A DNA stretch of 64,000 bases from Leifsonia shinshuensis (GCF_031456835.1 NZ_JAVDVK010000001.1:1674001-1738000); one strand, 5' to 3'; counted from the stretch's first letter, positions 28,535 to 38,332 are shown. Made by a program: numbers and translations. The notes: generated by a model from the letters alone, not told the origin.

Positions 28535-28954
28535 TCAGGGGTGCAGGGGGACGCGGGCGGCGACGGAGCGCGTGGAGTGGGGGGCGCGCGCGACGACGCA
28601 GAGGGCGGTGAGGAGGGTGTGCTCGCCGGGGTGCAGACGGCCGGCGCGCTGGTCGGTCACGTGGGGGCGGTAGCCGTCACGCAGGTGGTGCTGGTCGCGC
28701 AGGACCACGTCGGCGGCTTCGAGGGCGTCGACGGATGCCGTGTGCAGCGCGTGCAGCGCCGGGGAGGCGCGCAGCACCGTCACGGGGACCGTGCGGTGCG
28801 CGCCAAAACGCTCCCGGGCTCCCCCGGTGACCGGGATCGGCGGGACGCCCGGCAGGAGCGCGGCGACGCCCTCGGCGGAGAGCTCGGTCTCGAAGGGCGG
28901 CACGATGGTCACGTGCAATGGCCAGTCTGCGGCCGGGAACCGGTCCGGAAACAC
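28535..28954 (-). CDS. 2H phosphoesterase (2'-5' RNA ligase-like), start unclear
   Basis: The protein has the two HxT motifs of the 2H superfamily, HVT in PLHVTIVPPF and HVT in YRPHVTDQ, spaced as in LigT-like enzymes, which act on cyclic phosphates of RNA ends or nucleotides. The GTG at 28954 is the first standard start, giving 139 residues. Homology-like sequence (VVVAFLPGRGDD) continues upstream in frame to about 28999, where no ATG, GTG or TTG is found before the gpmA end. Either a rare start codon is used or the gene has lost its start. Confidence 0.75.
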   Translation of the reverse strand: MFPDRFPAADWPLHVTIVPPFETELSAEGVAALLPGVPPIPVTGGARERFGAHRTVPVTVLRASPALHALHTASVDALEAADVVLRDQHHLRDGYRPHVTDQRAGRLHPGEHTLLTALCVVARAPHSTRSVAARVPLHP

Positions 28955-29007
28955 GTCGTCGCCGCGTCCCGGAAGGAACGCGACGACGACGAACGTGCTG
29001 GTCGTGA

Positions 29008-29757
29008 CTACTTCTTGCCCTGCGCGGCGACCGCGGCGGCCCCGGCGGCGGCGGCCTCCGGGTCGAGGTAGTACGACGGCTCGAGCGGGGTGAAGTCCTC
29101 ACCCAGCTTGTAGACCAGCGGGATGCCGGTGGGGATGTTCAGCCCGGCGATGTCCTCGTCGGAGATGCCGTCGAGGTGCTTGACCAGGGCGCGCAGCGAG
29201 TTGCCGTGGGCCGTCACCAGCACGGTCTTGCCGTCGGCGAGATCGCGCGTGATGTCCGACTCCCAGTAGGGCAGCATCCGCTCGATGACGTCCTTCAGGC
29301 ACTCGGTGCGCGGCAGCTCGTCGCCGAGGCCGGCGTAGCGCGGGTCGCCGACCTGCGAGAACTCGCTGTCGTCGGGAAGCGGCGGCGGCGGCACGTCGAA
29401 CGACCGGCGCCAGAGCTGGAACTGCTCCGGGCCGAACTTCTCGAGGGTCTCCGCCTTGTCGAGGCCCTGCAGGGCGCCGTAGTGGCGCTCGTTGAGGCGC
29501 CACGAGCGCTCCACCGGGATCCACAGCCGGTCGGCCACGTCGAGCGCATAGTTCGCGGTCTGGATGGCGCGGGTCAGCACCGAGGTGTGCAGCACGTCGG
29601 GCGCCAGGCCGGAGTCGCGGAGCAGTTCGCCCGCCCGCTTGGCCTCGGCGACGCCGGTCTCGCTGAGACGGACGTCGACCCAGCCGGTGAACAGGTTCTT
29701 CTCGTTCCACTCGCTGCTGCCGTGGCGCAGGAGGATCAGGGTGTAGGGAGCGGCCAT
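29008..29757 (-). CDS. gpmA: 2,3-bisphosphoglycerate-dependent phosphoglycerate mutase
   Basis: This 249-residue glycolytic mutase has the catalytic phospho-histidine in [12 protein letters not shown] and the family blocks [15 protein letters not shown] and [15 protein letters not shown] (second histidine). The C-terminal tail is alanine-rich. The ATG at 29757 with TTGGAG is preferred to the one three codons earlier. gpm beside senX3-regX3 is also the mycobacterial arrangement. Confidence 0.96.
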   Translation of the reverse strand: MAAPYTLILLRHGSSEWNEKNLFTGWVDVRLSETGVAEAKRAGELLRDSGLAPDVLHTSVLTRAIQTANYALDVADRLWIPVERSWRLNERHYGALQGLDKAETLEKFGPEQFQLWRRSFDVPPPPLPDDSEFSQVGDPRYAGLGDELPRTECLKDVIERMLPYWESDITRDLADGKTVLVTAHGNSLRALVKHLDGISDEDIAGLNIPTGIPLVYKLGEDFTPLEPSYYLDPEAAAAGAAAVAAQGKK

Positions 29758-29860
29758 GTGCTCCAATCTATCGCCTCACGAGGATGCGGGCCTCCCGGCG
29801 GGCACGGGGCGGGCGACGGGGCCAGCGGCGGCGTCCCGCGTCCGCTGGCAGACTGGACGC

Positions 29861-30682
29861 ATGGCATCCGGCGCCGTCGGCACCGTCACGCGGGGGACGA
29901 CGAACACCAACCGGCTGCGCCGGGTCGACCGTTGGATCGCCGCGCAGCCGGAGCTCCGGCGCACCCCCGACCCGGTCGTCGTCGACCTCGGCTACGGCGC
30001 CAGCGGAGTCACCGCGCTGGAGCTGTATCAGCGGCTGGCGACCGTACGGCCGGATGTCGAGGTCGTCGGCCTCGAGATCGAACCTGGACGGGTGCGCACC
30101 GCGAACGAGCAGCTCGAAGCGGTCCGCGCGGGCCGGACCGCCTTCGATCCGGACGCCCGCATCCGCTTCGGCCTGGGCGGCTTCGAGGTGCCGCTGCCCG
30201 ACGGCCGGCGGGCGGCGGTGATCCGCGCCTTCAACGTGCTCCGTCAGTACCGAGAGGTGGAGGTCGCGGGAGCGTGGGAGCGGATGCGATCGCGCCTGCA
30301 GCCGGACGGCCTCCTGGTCGAGGGCACCTGCGACGAGATCGGGCGGATCGCCAGCTGGGTCGCCCTGGATGCGGCCGGCCCGGTCTCGCTCACCGTCTCG
30401 CTCCGTCTGCGCGGGCTGGACGCGCCGTCGGTGGTCGCCGAGCGGCTGCCGAAGGCGCTCATCCACCGCAACGTCCCCGGCGAGCGGGTGCACGCCTTCC
30501 TCGGCGAGCTGGATCGCGCGTGGCGCATCCACTCGCCGCTCGCCGCGTACGGCCCCAGCCAGCGCTGGATCGCGGTGGCGCGCGGGATGCGCGACGCGGG
30601 CTGGCCGGTCAGCGGCGGACCGCGACGCTGGCGGCTGGGCGAACTGACGGTGGCGTGGGAGGCCGTCGCGCCGGCGGACTAG
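29861..30682 (+). CDS. Class I SAM-dependent methyltransferase-like protein
   Basis: This 273-residue protein has a Rossmann methyltransferase N-terminal half: motif I VVVDLGYGASGVTAL, the acidic motif II in VVGLEIEPGRV and LLVEGTCDEIGR further on. Actinobacterial proteins of this type, next to gpmA, are annotated only as methyltransferases; no substrate can be given. The ATG at 29861 begins a conserved-looking MASGAVGTVTRGTTNTNRLR. A GC-rich low-complexity stretch (30683-30728) follows the stop. Confidence 0.82.
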   Translation: MASGAVGTVTRGTTNTNRLRRVDRWIAAQPELRRTPDPVVVDLGYGASGVTALELYQRLATVRPDVEVVGLEIEPGRVRTANEQLEAVRAGRTAFDPDARIRFGLGGFEVPLPDGRRAAVIRAFNVLRQYREVEVAGAWERMRSRLQPDGLLVEGTCDEIGRIASWVALDAAGPVSLTVSLRLRGLDAPSVVAERLPKALIHRNVPGERVHAFLGELDRAWRIHSPLAAYGPSQRWIAVARGMRDAGWPVSGGPRRWRLGELTVAWEAVAPAD

Positions 30683-30728
30683 GCGCGCGGCGCGTGGCGC
30701 GCACGGCGCACGGCGCACGAGGCGCGAG

Positions 30729-31844
30729 TTACGCCCGCGACGCCCGCGTCACCGCACCGAGCCGCGGCAGCCGCGGCACGTGCGCCTCGGCCCCCGCCTC
30801 CGGGGGCACCACGATCTCCTGTGCGGCCGTGACCGCGGTACCGTCCGCATCCACCAGCAGTGTCGCGGACGGGTCGGTGGACCGCTTCACGACGGCCAGC
30901 GCGATCGGGCCCAGTTCGTAGTGCAGGGCGGCGGAGGTCACGGCGCCGACCTCCTGGCCGTCGAGCGTCACGGACGCTCCGGTCACCGGATGCACGCCCT
31001 CCGAGCCGTCGAGGTGCAGCATGACCAGGCGGCGCGGCGGGTGACCCAGGTTGTGCACCTTCGCCACGGTCTCCTGGCCGCGGTAGCAGCCCTTGCTCAG
31101 GTGCACGGCCGTGCGCAGCCAGTCGAGTTCATGCGGGATGGTGCGCTCGTCCACCTCGGTGGAGAAGCGTGGACGCCAGGCGGCGATGCGCAGAGCCTCC
31201 GCCGCGACCGTGCCGGCCACGGCGAGCTCGCCGCTCGTCACCCGCGAGACCAGCGAGGGCAGGGCGTCGCGGGGCACCAGGCGCTCGCTCCACGCCCATC
31301 CCGCGCCGGGATGCTCGCCGCGCGCGTACTGGTGGCCGCCGGGGGCGACCTCGCGCCACGGGTCGTGCCAGATCAGCGGGACGCCGTTCGGTGCGGCGAT
31401 CGGGAGGGGCGGGTCGCCCAGCGTGCCGATCGTCGCCAGGTCGGCGGTGCGGTCGGCCAGCTCGACGCGGAGCATGAAGCGCATCGAGGTCAGCCAGGCG
31501 AGCAGCCCCTCCGCCTCGGGACGGTCGACCAGCAGCCACACCGTGTCGCCGTCGTCGAGCACGCGGGCGGCGTGCTCGACGCGGCCCGTCACATCCAGCA
31601 GCAGGGTCTCGGAGGACTCGCCCGGCGCGAGACCCGTGAGCGCCTGGCTGGTCAGCGAGTTGAGCCAGCTCAGCCGGTCCGGACCCTGCACGGTGAGCAC
31701 CGCGCGGTCGGACAGGTCGACGATGGCGCCGCCCTCGGCCAGCGCGCGCTGCTCGGCGAGCGGGCTGCCGTAGTGCGAGGGCACGCCGGAGCCGGTCAGG
31801 TCGACCGCGCCCGGCAGGTCGAGGAAGGGAGAGCGATCGCTCAT
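30729..31844 (-). CDS. ygfZ: YgfZ/GcvT-like folate-binding protein
   Basis: This 371-residue protein of the aminomethyltransferase fold carries the YgfZ signature KGCYRGQE near residue 250, whose cysteine is needed for its role in Fe-S protein maintenance. The folate-binding region includes WLNSLTSQAL. It is not a glycine-cleavage T protein. Its start lies a few bases past the end of the upstream nitrobindin-like gene, and both are read on the minus strand as an operon. Confidence 0.92.
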   Translation of the reverse strand: MSDRSPFLDLPGAVDLTGSGVPSHYGSPLAEQRALAEGGAIVDLSDRAVLTVQGPDRLSWLNSLTSQALTGLAPGESSETLLLDVTGRVEHAARVLDDGDTVWLLVDRPEAEGLLAWLTSMRFMLRVELADRTADLATIGTLGDPPLPIAAPNGVPLIWHDPWREVAPGGHQYARGEHPGAGWAWSERLVPRDALPSLVSRVTSGELAVAGTVAAEALRIAAWRPRFSTEVDERTIPHELDWLRTAVHLSKGCYRGQETVAKVHNLGHPPRRLVMLHLDGSEGVHPVTGASVTLDGQEVGAVTSAALHYELGPIALAVVKRSTDPSATLLVDADGTAVTAAQEIVVPPEAGAEAHVPRLPRLGAVTRASRA

Positions 31845-31851
31845 GAGCGCC

Positions 31852-32448
31852 TCACTCGACCTTGGCGAGGCGGGCGGAGGCGTGGGTGCGCAGCTCCTGC
31901 CCGAGGGCCGCGATGTCCCACGCCCACAGGAGGTGGTTCTCGACGAGACCGTAGAGGCGGGTGGCCGCGGTGTACTCCTTCGCCCCGGCCGTGCGCATCA
32001 CCGCGTCGGTCGCGAGGTCGATCCGCGGTCCGGCCACCTGGCCGATGTAGATCTCGCTGACGCCGTCGGGGTGGATGATCGAAACGTCGATGTCGAACGC
32101 CCCGTTCGAGTTGCGCAGGGTCTCCACCGACTGAGCCGTGTTGAAAGGACGGACGCCGCTGCCCGGCAGCATCGCCGGCCCCGGGTCGCCCTCGACCAGC
32201 GTGCGGTGCAGCCGCCAGTAGCCGGTCTCGGCGGCGAGCGGCGTGCGCTCCTCGTCGAGGACCCACGACGTGGACGAGTAGTTGAGGTAGCCGAGACCGT
32301 CGTGGCTGAAGCTGATCCGCTGACCGAACTCCCGCTCGGTGTGCTCCTCCTCGATCGCGTAATCGAGCACGCCGGTCCCCTCCCAGACGCCGATCAGCCA
32401 GGAGAGGGGGACCAGCTCGGCGGGAAGATCGGTGGGGATCTCGATCAT
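31852..32448 (-). CDS. Nitrobindin-like heme-binding beta-barrel (FABP/THAP4 type)
   Basis: This 198-residue ten-stranded beta-barrel protein has the nitrobindin signature GVWEGTG at residues 20-26 and late strand residues around YTAATRLYGLVENHLLW, where the proximal heme histidine would lie. Bacterial nitrobindins bind ferric heme and can isomerise peroxynitrite. The function here is inferred from the family. It precedes ygfZ by 7 nt. Confidence 0.88.
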   Translation of the reverse strand: MIEIPTDLPAELVPLSWLIGVWEGTGVLDYAIEEEHTEREFGQRISFSHDGLGYLNYSSTSWVLDEERTPLAAETGYWRLHRTLVEGDPGPAMLPGSGVRPFNTAQSVETLRNSNGAFDIDVSIIHPDGVSEIYIGQVAGPRIDLATDAVMRTAGAKEYTAATRLYGLVENHLLWAWDIAALGQELRTHASARLAKVE

Positions 32449-32461
32449 GATCGACCGCGGA

Positions 32462-32572
32462 TCAGCGCTGGCCGCGGAAGAGGTTGTACACCACCACGCC
32501 GGAGACGCCGAGGATGGCGAGCGTTGCGAGGCCGAGAAGGCCGATGAAGAAGAGTTCGAGAGCGACCAGCAT
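32462..32572 (-). CDS. 36-residue single-span membrane protein
   Basis: A short ORF, ATG at 32572 with GAGGTC in front, encodes 36 residues. A hydrophobic core (ALELFFIGLLGLATLAILG) is followed by VVVYNLFRGQR, a short basic tail typical of small inner-membrane proteins. It lies snugly between the nitrobindin-like gene and a three-helix membrane protein gene on the same strand. Function is unknown; codon use is native. Confidence 0.65.
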   Translation of the reverse strand: MLVALELFFIGLLGLATLAILGVSGVVVYNLFRGQR

Positions 32573-32616
32573 GACCTCAGTCTAGCCGTCGCCCACCGAC
32601 AGTCGAGCGGAGACGC

Positions 32617-32967
32617 TCAGCGCATCCCGGATGCGAGGGCGAGGACCGCGCCGAAGAGGCCGAGCACCACGAAACTGCCGGTAAGCGTCGCCGCGAGGCG
32701 CGTGATGAAACCGTCCTTCTGCTGGGTCGCCAGCTGCGACACGAAGGCCAAGAGCGCGCACACCGCGAGTGCCAGCGACAGCCACGACGCGTAGCCGCCG
32801 GGATGCGCGAGAGCCGCGATCAGGATGCCGAGCAGCAACGCCACCGCCCACACGGACCCGATGCTGAGCCGGGACGCCCAGCGCGGAAGCGGCGGCCCGG
32901 CCGGACCGGCCGCGGCGGCAGGGCCGAGCGCGTGCGGTGCGGGGGTCTCCGGGATGTCGTCGCTCAC
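32617..32967 (-). CDS. Small integral membrane protein, unknown function
   Basis: This 116-residue protein has a polar proline-rich N-terminus and then three membrane helices (about 33-52, 58-76 and 92-113). No family is recognised. The GTG at 32967 is preceded immediately by GGGAGG, an unusually short spacing, so the start is uncertain. It is divergent from glnR. Confidence 0.65.
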   Translation of the reverse strand: MSDDIPETPAPHALGPAAAAGPAGPPLPRWASRLSIGSVWAVALLLGILIAALAHPGGYASWLSLALAVCALLAFVSQLATQQKDGFITRLAATLTGSFVVLGLFGAVLALASGMR

Positions 32968-33063
32968 CCTCCCATTGTGCCCCGCCGGCCGGAGGCGGGG
33001 CAGCCGGAAGTCGCTCCTCCCGTTTCCGGTAGCATTGCGGGACAGACGGATGAGGAGGAATGG

Positions 33064-33831
33064 GTGGCGCAACTTCTGATCCTCACGTCCGCGCCGGGTC
33101 CGTCCGCTTCCAGCGGCACCGGGTCGCTCGGGGCAGGACCGGGGTCGTCGGCTGCGGACTCCGCCGGGCCGGGCGCCGAGGTCCTTCCCGCGCTCGCGCT
33201 GCTGAGCCACCGCGTCCGCCAGATCCCCGCCGAGCCGGCGTCACTGGTCAACGCCCCGAGCTGCGACCTCATCTTCGTGGATGCGCGCCGCGACCTGGCG
33301 AGCGCGAAGTCGCTGTGCAAGATCCTCACCACCACCGGCGTGACGGTCCCTCTTCTTCTCGTGCTGACCGAGGGCGGCCTCACCGCCGTCAGCGCGGACT
33401 GGGGCGTGAGCGACGTCGTGCTCGACTCCGCCGGTCCCGCCGAGGTGGATGCGCGCATCCGGCTCGCCATCGGCCGCCAGACGCAGGAGCACTCGCAGTC
33501 CAAGATCCAGGCCTCCGGCATCACGATCGACGAGGCCAGCTACTCGGCGAAGGCGCACGGGCGGCAGCTCGACCTGACCTTCAAGGAGTTCGAGCTCCTC
33601 CGCTTCTTCGCGACCCATCCCTCCCGCGTCTTCACCCGTGAGCAGCTGCTGAGCGAGGTGTGGGGGTACGACTACTTCGGAGGCACCCGCACGGTCGACG
33701 TGCACGTCCGGCGGCTGCGCGCCAAGCTCGGCGACCTGGAGTCGCTGATCGGGACCGTGCGCAACGTCGGCTACCGGTTCAACGTCTACGAGGACGAGAA
33801 CGACCGCCTCCCCACGTCCGTCCGTCCCTGA
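33064..33831 (+). CDS. glnR: Nitrogen regulator GlnR (atypical OmpR-type)
   Basis: This 255-residue regulator begins [10 protein letters not shown] and has a degenerate receiver domain lacking a full phosphorylation pocket ([19 protein letters not shown]). The winged-helix DNA-binding domain [20 protein letters not shown] through [12 protein letters not shown] is the GlnR signature. In actinobacteria GlnR controls ammonium assimilation and cross-talks with phosphate regulators. A GAGGAGGA ribosome site precedes the GTG. A low-complexity Ser/Gly/Ala insertion at residues 10-40 is unusual. It lies directly upstream of ppk. Confidence 0.9.
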   Translation: MAQLLILTSAPGPSASSGTGSLGAGPGSSAADSAGPGAEVLPALALLSHRVRQIPAEPASLVNAPSCDLIFVDARRDLASAKSLCKILTTTGVTVPLLLVLTEGGLTAVSADWGVSDVVLDSAGPAEVDARIRLAIGRQTQEHSQSKIQASGITIDEASYSAKAHGRQLDLTFKEFELLRFFATHPSRVFTREQLLSEVWGYDYFGGTRTVDVHVRRLRAKLGDLESLIGTVRNVGYRFNVYEDENDRLPTSVRP

Positions 33832-33854
33832 CGGCGAATCCCTCCACAGGTTCC

Positions 33855-33876
33855 GTTTATCCACCGTTTACCGGTG
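33855..33876 (+). promoter_or_regulatory. PHO-box-like direct repeat upstream of ppk
   Basis: Two adjoining 11-nt units, GTTTATCCACC and GTTTACCGGTG, fit the direct-repeat layout of actinobacterial PHO boxes. The site lies 40 bp upstream of the ppk start, suited to activation by RegX3/PhoP during phosphate limitation. Confidence 0.65.
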
Positions 33877-33915
33877 GCCGTCCCCGGTGTCCGCCCGCGG
33901 TGCCATGATGGAGCA

Positions 33916-36126
33916 ATGGACGAGCGGACGACTCTGGAGAACGGCCTTCTTGACACAGGGCTGGGCGGGAGCCTGGGCAGCGACTTCGACGACGACTTCG
34001 CCCCTTTCATCTACGAACCGGATCCGACGCTGCCGGACGACCGCTACCTCGACCGCGAGCTGAGCTGGCTCGCCTTCAACCAGCGCGTCCTCGAACTCGC
34101 GGAAGACCCGCTGCTCCCGGTGCTCGAGCGGGCGAACTTCCTGGCGATCTTCGCCAGCAACCTCGACGAGTTCTTCATGGTCCGCGTCGCGGGCCTCAAG
34201 CGCCGCATCGCCACCGGGCTGGCGGTGCCGACCAACGTCGGCCGCGCCCCGCAGGAGGTGCTGGCCGACATCTCCGAGAAGGCGCACGAGCTGCAGCTGC
34301 GGCACGCGCGGGCGTACCACGACCTCGTGCTGCCCGCACTGCGCGATGCCGGGATCACGGTCGCCACCTGGGACGAGCTGGACGACGCCGACCGGTCGCA
34401 GATGCGCGACATCTTCTCGCAGCAGATCTTCCCGGTGCTGATGCCCCTCGCGGTCGACCCGGCGCACCCGTTCCCCTACATCTCCGGGCTCTCGCTCAAC
34501 CTCTCCGTGCGCGTGCGCAACTCGCGCACCGGCAAGGAGCAGTTCGCCCGCCTCAAGGTTCCGCAGATGCTGCCACGGTTCGTGCGCATCGACCAGCGCG
34601 AGGGACTCGGGCAGGTGCGGTTCATCATGCTGGAGGACCTGATCGCCAACCACCTCGGCGACCTCTTCCCCGGCATGGAGATCCTCGATCACCACGTGTT
34701 CCGCGTAACGCGCAACGAAGACGTGGAGATCGACGAGGACGAGACCGAGAACCTCATCCAGGCGCTGGAGCGCGAGCTCCTCCGCCGGCGGTTCGGTCCG
34801 CCGATCCGGCTCGAGGTCACCGACGACATGGACGCGGTCACCCTCGGGCTGCTGGTCCGCGAGCTCGACGTGAGCGAGCAGGAGGTCTACCGCCTTCCCG
34901 CGCCGCTCGACCTGGGCGGCCTGTTCGACCTCGCCAAGATCGACCGGCCCGACCTGCACTACCCCAACCACGTGCCGACCACTCCGGCGCAGCTCATGCC
35001 GAGCGAGCCGAATGCGAAGCCCGACATCTTCGCCGCGATCACCCGGCAGGACGTGCTGGTGCACCACCCGTACGAGTCGTTCGCGACGAGCGTCCAGGCC
35101 TTCCTCGAGCAGGCGGCCGCCGACCCGCACGTGCTGGCCATCAAGCAGACGCTGTACCGCACCTCGGGCGACAGCCCGATCGTGGAGGCGCTCATCGACG
35201 CCGCCGAGGCCGGCAAGCAGGTGCTCGCCCTGGTCGAGATCAAGGCGCGTTTCGACGAGCAGAACAACATCTCGTGGGCCCGAAAGCTCGAGAAGGCCGG
35301 CGTGCACGTCGTCTACGGGCTCGTCGGGCTGAAGACGCACTGCAAGCTCGCCCTCGTCATCCGCGAGGAGAAGGGCGTGCTGAAGAGCTACAGCCACATC
35401 GGCACCGGCAACTACAACCCCAAGACGTCGCGCATCTACGAAGACCTGGGGCTGTTCACCGACGACGACCAGGTCGGAAAAGACCTCACGCGCCTCTTCA
35501 ACGAGCTCTCGGGGTATGCGATCGAGAAGAAGTTCAAGCGCCTGCTCGTGGCGCCGCTCCACCTGCGCAAGGGTCTGCTCAAGCGCATCGACACCGAGCG
35601 GATCAACGCCGAGGCGGGGCGTCCCTCCGGCATCCGGATCAAGCTCAACTCCATCGTGGACGAGGCGATCATCGACGCGCTCTACCGCGCGAGCCAGGCC
35701 GGCGTCCCCGTCGACCTCTGGGTGCGCGGGATCTGCGGCGTCGTGCCCGGGCGCGAAGGTCTCTCGGAGAACATCCGGGTGCGGTCCGTGCTCGGCCGGT
35801 ACCTCGAGCACTCGCGGGTCTTCTCGTTCGTGAACGGCGGCGAGCCGCAGGTGTTCATCGGCAGCGCGGACATGATGCACCGCAACCTCGACCGTCGCGT
35901 CGAGGCGCTCGTGCGCCTGTCCGACCCGGACCACCTGCGCGAGCTGGAAGCGCTCTTCGACCTCGCCTTCGACGAGCGCACCGCGACCTGGCGGCTCGAC
36001 GAGGACGGCGTCTGGACGCGCCACCACCTCGACGCCGACGGCAAGCCCCTCGTCGACCTCCAGAGCAAGCTTATCCAGCAGTACAGCCACCGTCCGCGCA
36101 GCACCCGCACGGGAACGAGGCGGTGA
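33916..36126 (+). CDS. ppk: Polyphosphate kinase 1
   Basis: This 736-residue enzyme reversibly transfers the ATP gamma-phosphate to polyphosphate. The N-terminal domain has [19 protein letters not shown]. The catalytic C-terminal domains carry the two phosphohistidine regions, [20 protein letters not shown] being the first, and the late block [19 protein letters not shown]. The ATG at 33916 follows GGAG. The stop overlaps the start of the Nudix gene, so both are coupled. Confidence 0.96.
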   Translation: MDERTTLENGLLDTGLGGSLGSDFDDDFAPFIYEPDPTLPDDRYLDRELSWLAFNQRVLELAEDPLLPVLERANFLAIFASNLDEFFMVRVAGLKRRIATGLAVPTNVGRAPQEVLADISEKAHELQLRHARAYHDLVLPALRDAGITVATWDELDDADRSQMRDIFSQQIFPVLMPLAVDPAHPFPYISGLSLNLSVRVRNSRTGKEQFARLKVPQMLPRFVRIDQREGLGQVRFIMLEDLIANHLGDLFPGMEILDHHVFRVTRNEDVEIDEDETENLIQALERELLRRRFGPPIRLEVTDDMDAVTLGLLVRELDVSEQEVYRLPAPLDLGGLFDLAKIDRPDLHYPNHVPTTPAQLMPSEPNAKPDIFAAITRQDVLVHHPYESFATSVQAFLEQAAADPHVLAIKQTLYRTSGDSPIVEALIDAAEAGKQVLALVEIKARFDEQNNISWARKLEKAGVHVVYGLVGLKTHCKLALVIREEKGVLKSYSHIGTGNYNPKTSRIYEDLGLFTDDDQVGKDLTRLFNELSGYAIEKKFKRLLVAPLHLRKGLLKRIDTERINAEAGRPSGIRIKLNSIVDEAIIDALYRASQAGVPVDLWVRGICGVVPGREGLSENIRVRSVLGRYLEHSRVFSFVNGGEPQVFIGSADMMHRNLDRRVEALVRLSDPDHLRELEALFDLAFDERTATWRLDEDGVWTRHHLDADGKPLVDLQSKLIQQYSHRPRSTRTGTRR

Positions 36127-37073
36127 GCCCGGCCATCTACGCCGCGGGTGCACTCTGCTGGCGGGTGGTCGACGACCGAATCGTCGTGCTCGTCGTGCAT
36201 CGCACCAAGTACGGCGACGTGACCATCCCCAAGGGCAAGGTGGACCCGGGCGAGACGCTCCCGCAGACGGCCGTCCGCGAGATCCACGAGGAGACCGGCC
36301 TGCGGATCGGCCTCGGCGTGCCGCTCGGCGTCTCCACGTACCCGCTCAGCAGCGGGCGCGAGAAGATCGTGCACTACTGGGCCGCGGAGGTGAGCGACAA
36401 GGCCATCGAGCGGTCGACGTTCGTTCCCAACAGCGAGATCGCGGCGATCGAGTGGGTCACCATCAAGAAGGCGCGCGGCTACCTGACCTACGAACGCGAC
36501 GTCGAGATCCTCGACGCGTTCGATTCCCTGGTGCACCAGGGCATCACGTCCACCTTCGCCCTGATCGCGCTGCGGCACGGCAAGGCCGAGCCGCGCGACC
36601 GCTGGAACGGTTCCGACGCGTCCCGTCCGCTCACCGAGCGCGGCGTGAAGCAGGCGGCCGGCGACGTCGCGACGCTCGAGGCGTGGCGGCCGAAGCGGAT
36701 CGTGACGAGCGACGCCGTGCGCTGCGTCACCACCGTTGCTCCGCTCGCCGCGGCGACCGGCATCAAGCCGCACCGCGATCACGGCATCAGCCAGGACGCC
36801 TACGAGGAGGGCCAGCCGGAGGTGCGCCGCGTCGTCGGCAAGCGCATCCGCTCCCGCAAGACCGCCGTGCTCTGCAGCCACGGCCCGGTGCTGCCGGAGA
36901 TCATGCGCGAGATCGCGCTCGCCACCGGCACCATGCCGGGCGGGTACCTCAACGACGCCGCCGACCTCGACACCGGTGGCTTCTCCGTGGTCCACCTCTC
37001 GGCGACGAATCCGGCCTCGGGCATCGTCTCGATCGAGACATACGCGCCGGTCGAGGACCGCCAGGCCGGCTGA
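36123..37073 (+). CDS. mutT1: MutT1-type Nudix hydrolase fused to a histidine phosphatase
   Basis: This 316-residue fusion has an N-terminal Nudix domain whose box [20 protein letters not shown] fits G-x5-E-x7-REUxEExGU. The C-terminal SixA-type histidine phosphatase domain has [17 protein letters not shown] and a second histidine in [10 protein letters not shown]. The same two-domain layout as mycobacterial MutT1 suggests hydrolysis of 8-oxo-GTP/dGTP or diadenosine polyphosphates. Coupling with ppk is a widespread actinobacterial arrangement. The start is the GTG overlapping the ppk stop. Confidence 0.92.
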   Translation: MSPAIYAAGALCWRVVDDRIVVLVVHRTKYGDVTIPKGKVDPGETLPQTAVREIHEETGLRIGLGVPLGVSTYPLSSGREKIVHYWAAEVSDKAIERSTFVPNSEIAAIEWVTIKKARGYLTYERDVEILDAFDSLVHQGITSTFALIALRHGKAEPRDRWNGSDASRPLTERGVKQAAGDVATLEAWRPKRIVTSDAVRCVTTVAPLAAATGIKPHRDHGISQDAYEEGQPEVRRVVGKRIRSRKTAVLCSHGPVLPEIMREIALATGTMPGGYLNDAADLDTGGFSVVHLSATNPASGIVSIETYAPVEDRQAG

Positions 37074-37119
37074 TTCCGCCGCGGATTCACAGGACCGCGC
37101 AGGCAAGAGAACACCCCGC

Positions 37120-37141
37120 GTTAACCTCCCGTTTACCACTG
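37120..37141 (+). promoter_or_regulatory. PHO-box-like direct repeat upstream of pstS
   Basis: Two adjoining 11-nt units, GTTAACCTCCC and GTTTACCACTG, lie 90 bp before the pstS start. The GTTAACC and GTTTACC half-sites match those upstream of phoU and ppk. The pst operon is the classic target of the phosphate response regulator. Confidence 0.75.
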
Positions 37142-37230
37142 CGGGGGACTCTGGACAGACACCGGGAATAGCGTCTCACGCGGGTCGCACCGACCCCGTC
37201 CTGTTGTTACTGATCCCCGAAGGGACAACT

Positions 37231-38325
37231 GTGAATCTCAAGCGCATCGGCGCTCCCGTGGCGCTCCTCGCCGCCGCCGCCATCAGCCTCACCGCGTGTG
37301 CGGCGAACGAGGGCAGCACCCCGTCGACCACGACGGCCGCCGCGAAGAACTACTCCGGCACGCTGAACGGCATCGGCTCGTCTGCCCAGGGCGCGGCGCA
37401 GACCGTCTGGGCCGCCGGCTTCCAGCAGGCCAACCCCAAGGCCACCATCAACTACGACCCGCAGGGCTCCGGCGCCGGCCGCAAGAGCTTCATCTCGGGC
37501 GCAGCCGACTTCGCCGGCTCGGACGCAGCGCTGAAGACCGAGGAGCTCGCCTCCACGTTCGCCGGCTGCGCCGCGGACAGCAAGGGCATCGACCTCCCCG
37601 TCTACATCTCCCCGATCGCCATCGCGTACAACGTCGACGGCGTGAAGGACCTCAAGCTCGACGCCGACACCATCGCCGGCATCTTCTCGGGCAAGATCAC
37701 CACGTGGGACGACGCCAAGATCAAGAGCCAGAACTCGGGCGCGTCGCTCCCCTCGGCTCCGATCACCGTCGTGCACCGCTCCGACGACTCGGGCACCACC
37801 CAGAACTTCACCGAGTACCTCGCGGCGAACGCCCCCACCGTCTGGACCGCTCCGGCCTCCCAGACCTTCCCGTTCCAGGTCGGTGACGCGGCCAAGGGCA
37901 CCTCGGGTGTCGCGGACGCCACCAAGAACGCGAAGAACTCCATCACCTACATCGACGAGTCGGGTTCGGCCGGGCTGAGCATCGCCCAGCTGAAGGTCGG
38001 CGACAACTACGAGAAGATCAGCGCCGACGGTGCTGCCGCCGTGGTCGCCGCCTCCCCGATCGCCGACGGCCGCGAGGCCAACGACCTGGCCATCCAGATC
38101 GACCGCAAGGACACCACGAAGGGCGCCTGGCCGCTCGTCCTGGTCTCCTACGTGATCGCGTGCCAGGAGTACAAGGACGCCAGCAAGGCGGACCTGGTGA
38201 AGGGCTACGTGGACTACATCATCTCGAGCGACGCCCAGAAGGCCGCCGCCGAGCAGGCCGGCTCGGCCCCGCTGTCGAGCGACCTGGCCGCGAAGGTCTC
38301 CAAGGCCGCCGCCAGCATCAAGTAA
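37231..38325 (+). CDS. pstS: Phosphate-binding lipoprotein PstS
   Basis: This 364-residue extracytoplasmic phosphate receptor has a lipoprotein signal peptide with lipobox LTAC (Cys23). Phosphate-site stretches are GIGSSAQGAAQTVW, GSGAGRKSFISG, DFAGSDAAL and HRSDDSGTTQNFTEYL. The start is a GTG with GAAGGGA. It is the first gene of pstSCAB and is followed by a large hairpin before pstC. Confidence 0.95.
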   Translation: MNLKRIGAPVALLAAAAISLTACAANEGSTPSTTTAAAKNYSGTLNGIGSSAQGAAQTVWAAGFQQANPKATINYDPQGSGAGRKSFISGAADFAGSDAALKTEELASTFAGCAADSKGIDLPVYISPIAIAYNVDGVKDLKLDADTIAGIFSGKITTWDDAKIKSQNSGASLPSAPITVVHRSDDSGTTQNFTEYLAANAPTVWTAPASQTFPFQVGDAAKGTSGVADATKNAKNSITYIDESGSAGLSIAQLKVGDNYEKISADGAAAVVAASPIADGREANDLAIQIDRKDTTKGAWPLVLVSYVIACQEYKDASKADLVKGYVDYIISSDAQKAAAEQAGSAPLSSDLAAKVSKAAASIK

Positions 38326-38332
38326 CACTCCA

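Noticed and set aside
30683-30728. Short GGCGCG/GGCGCAC repeats after the methyltransferase gene
   Set aside because: Low-complexity GC-rich sequence without a regular period or stem that could be supported.
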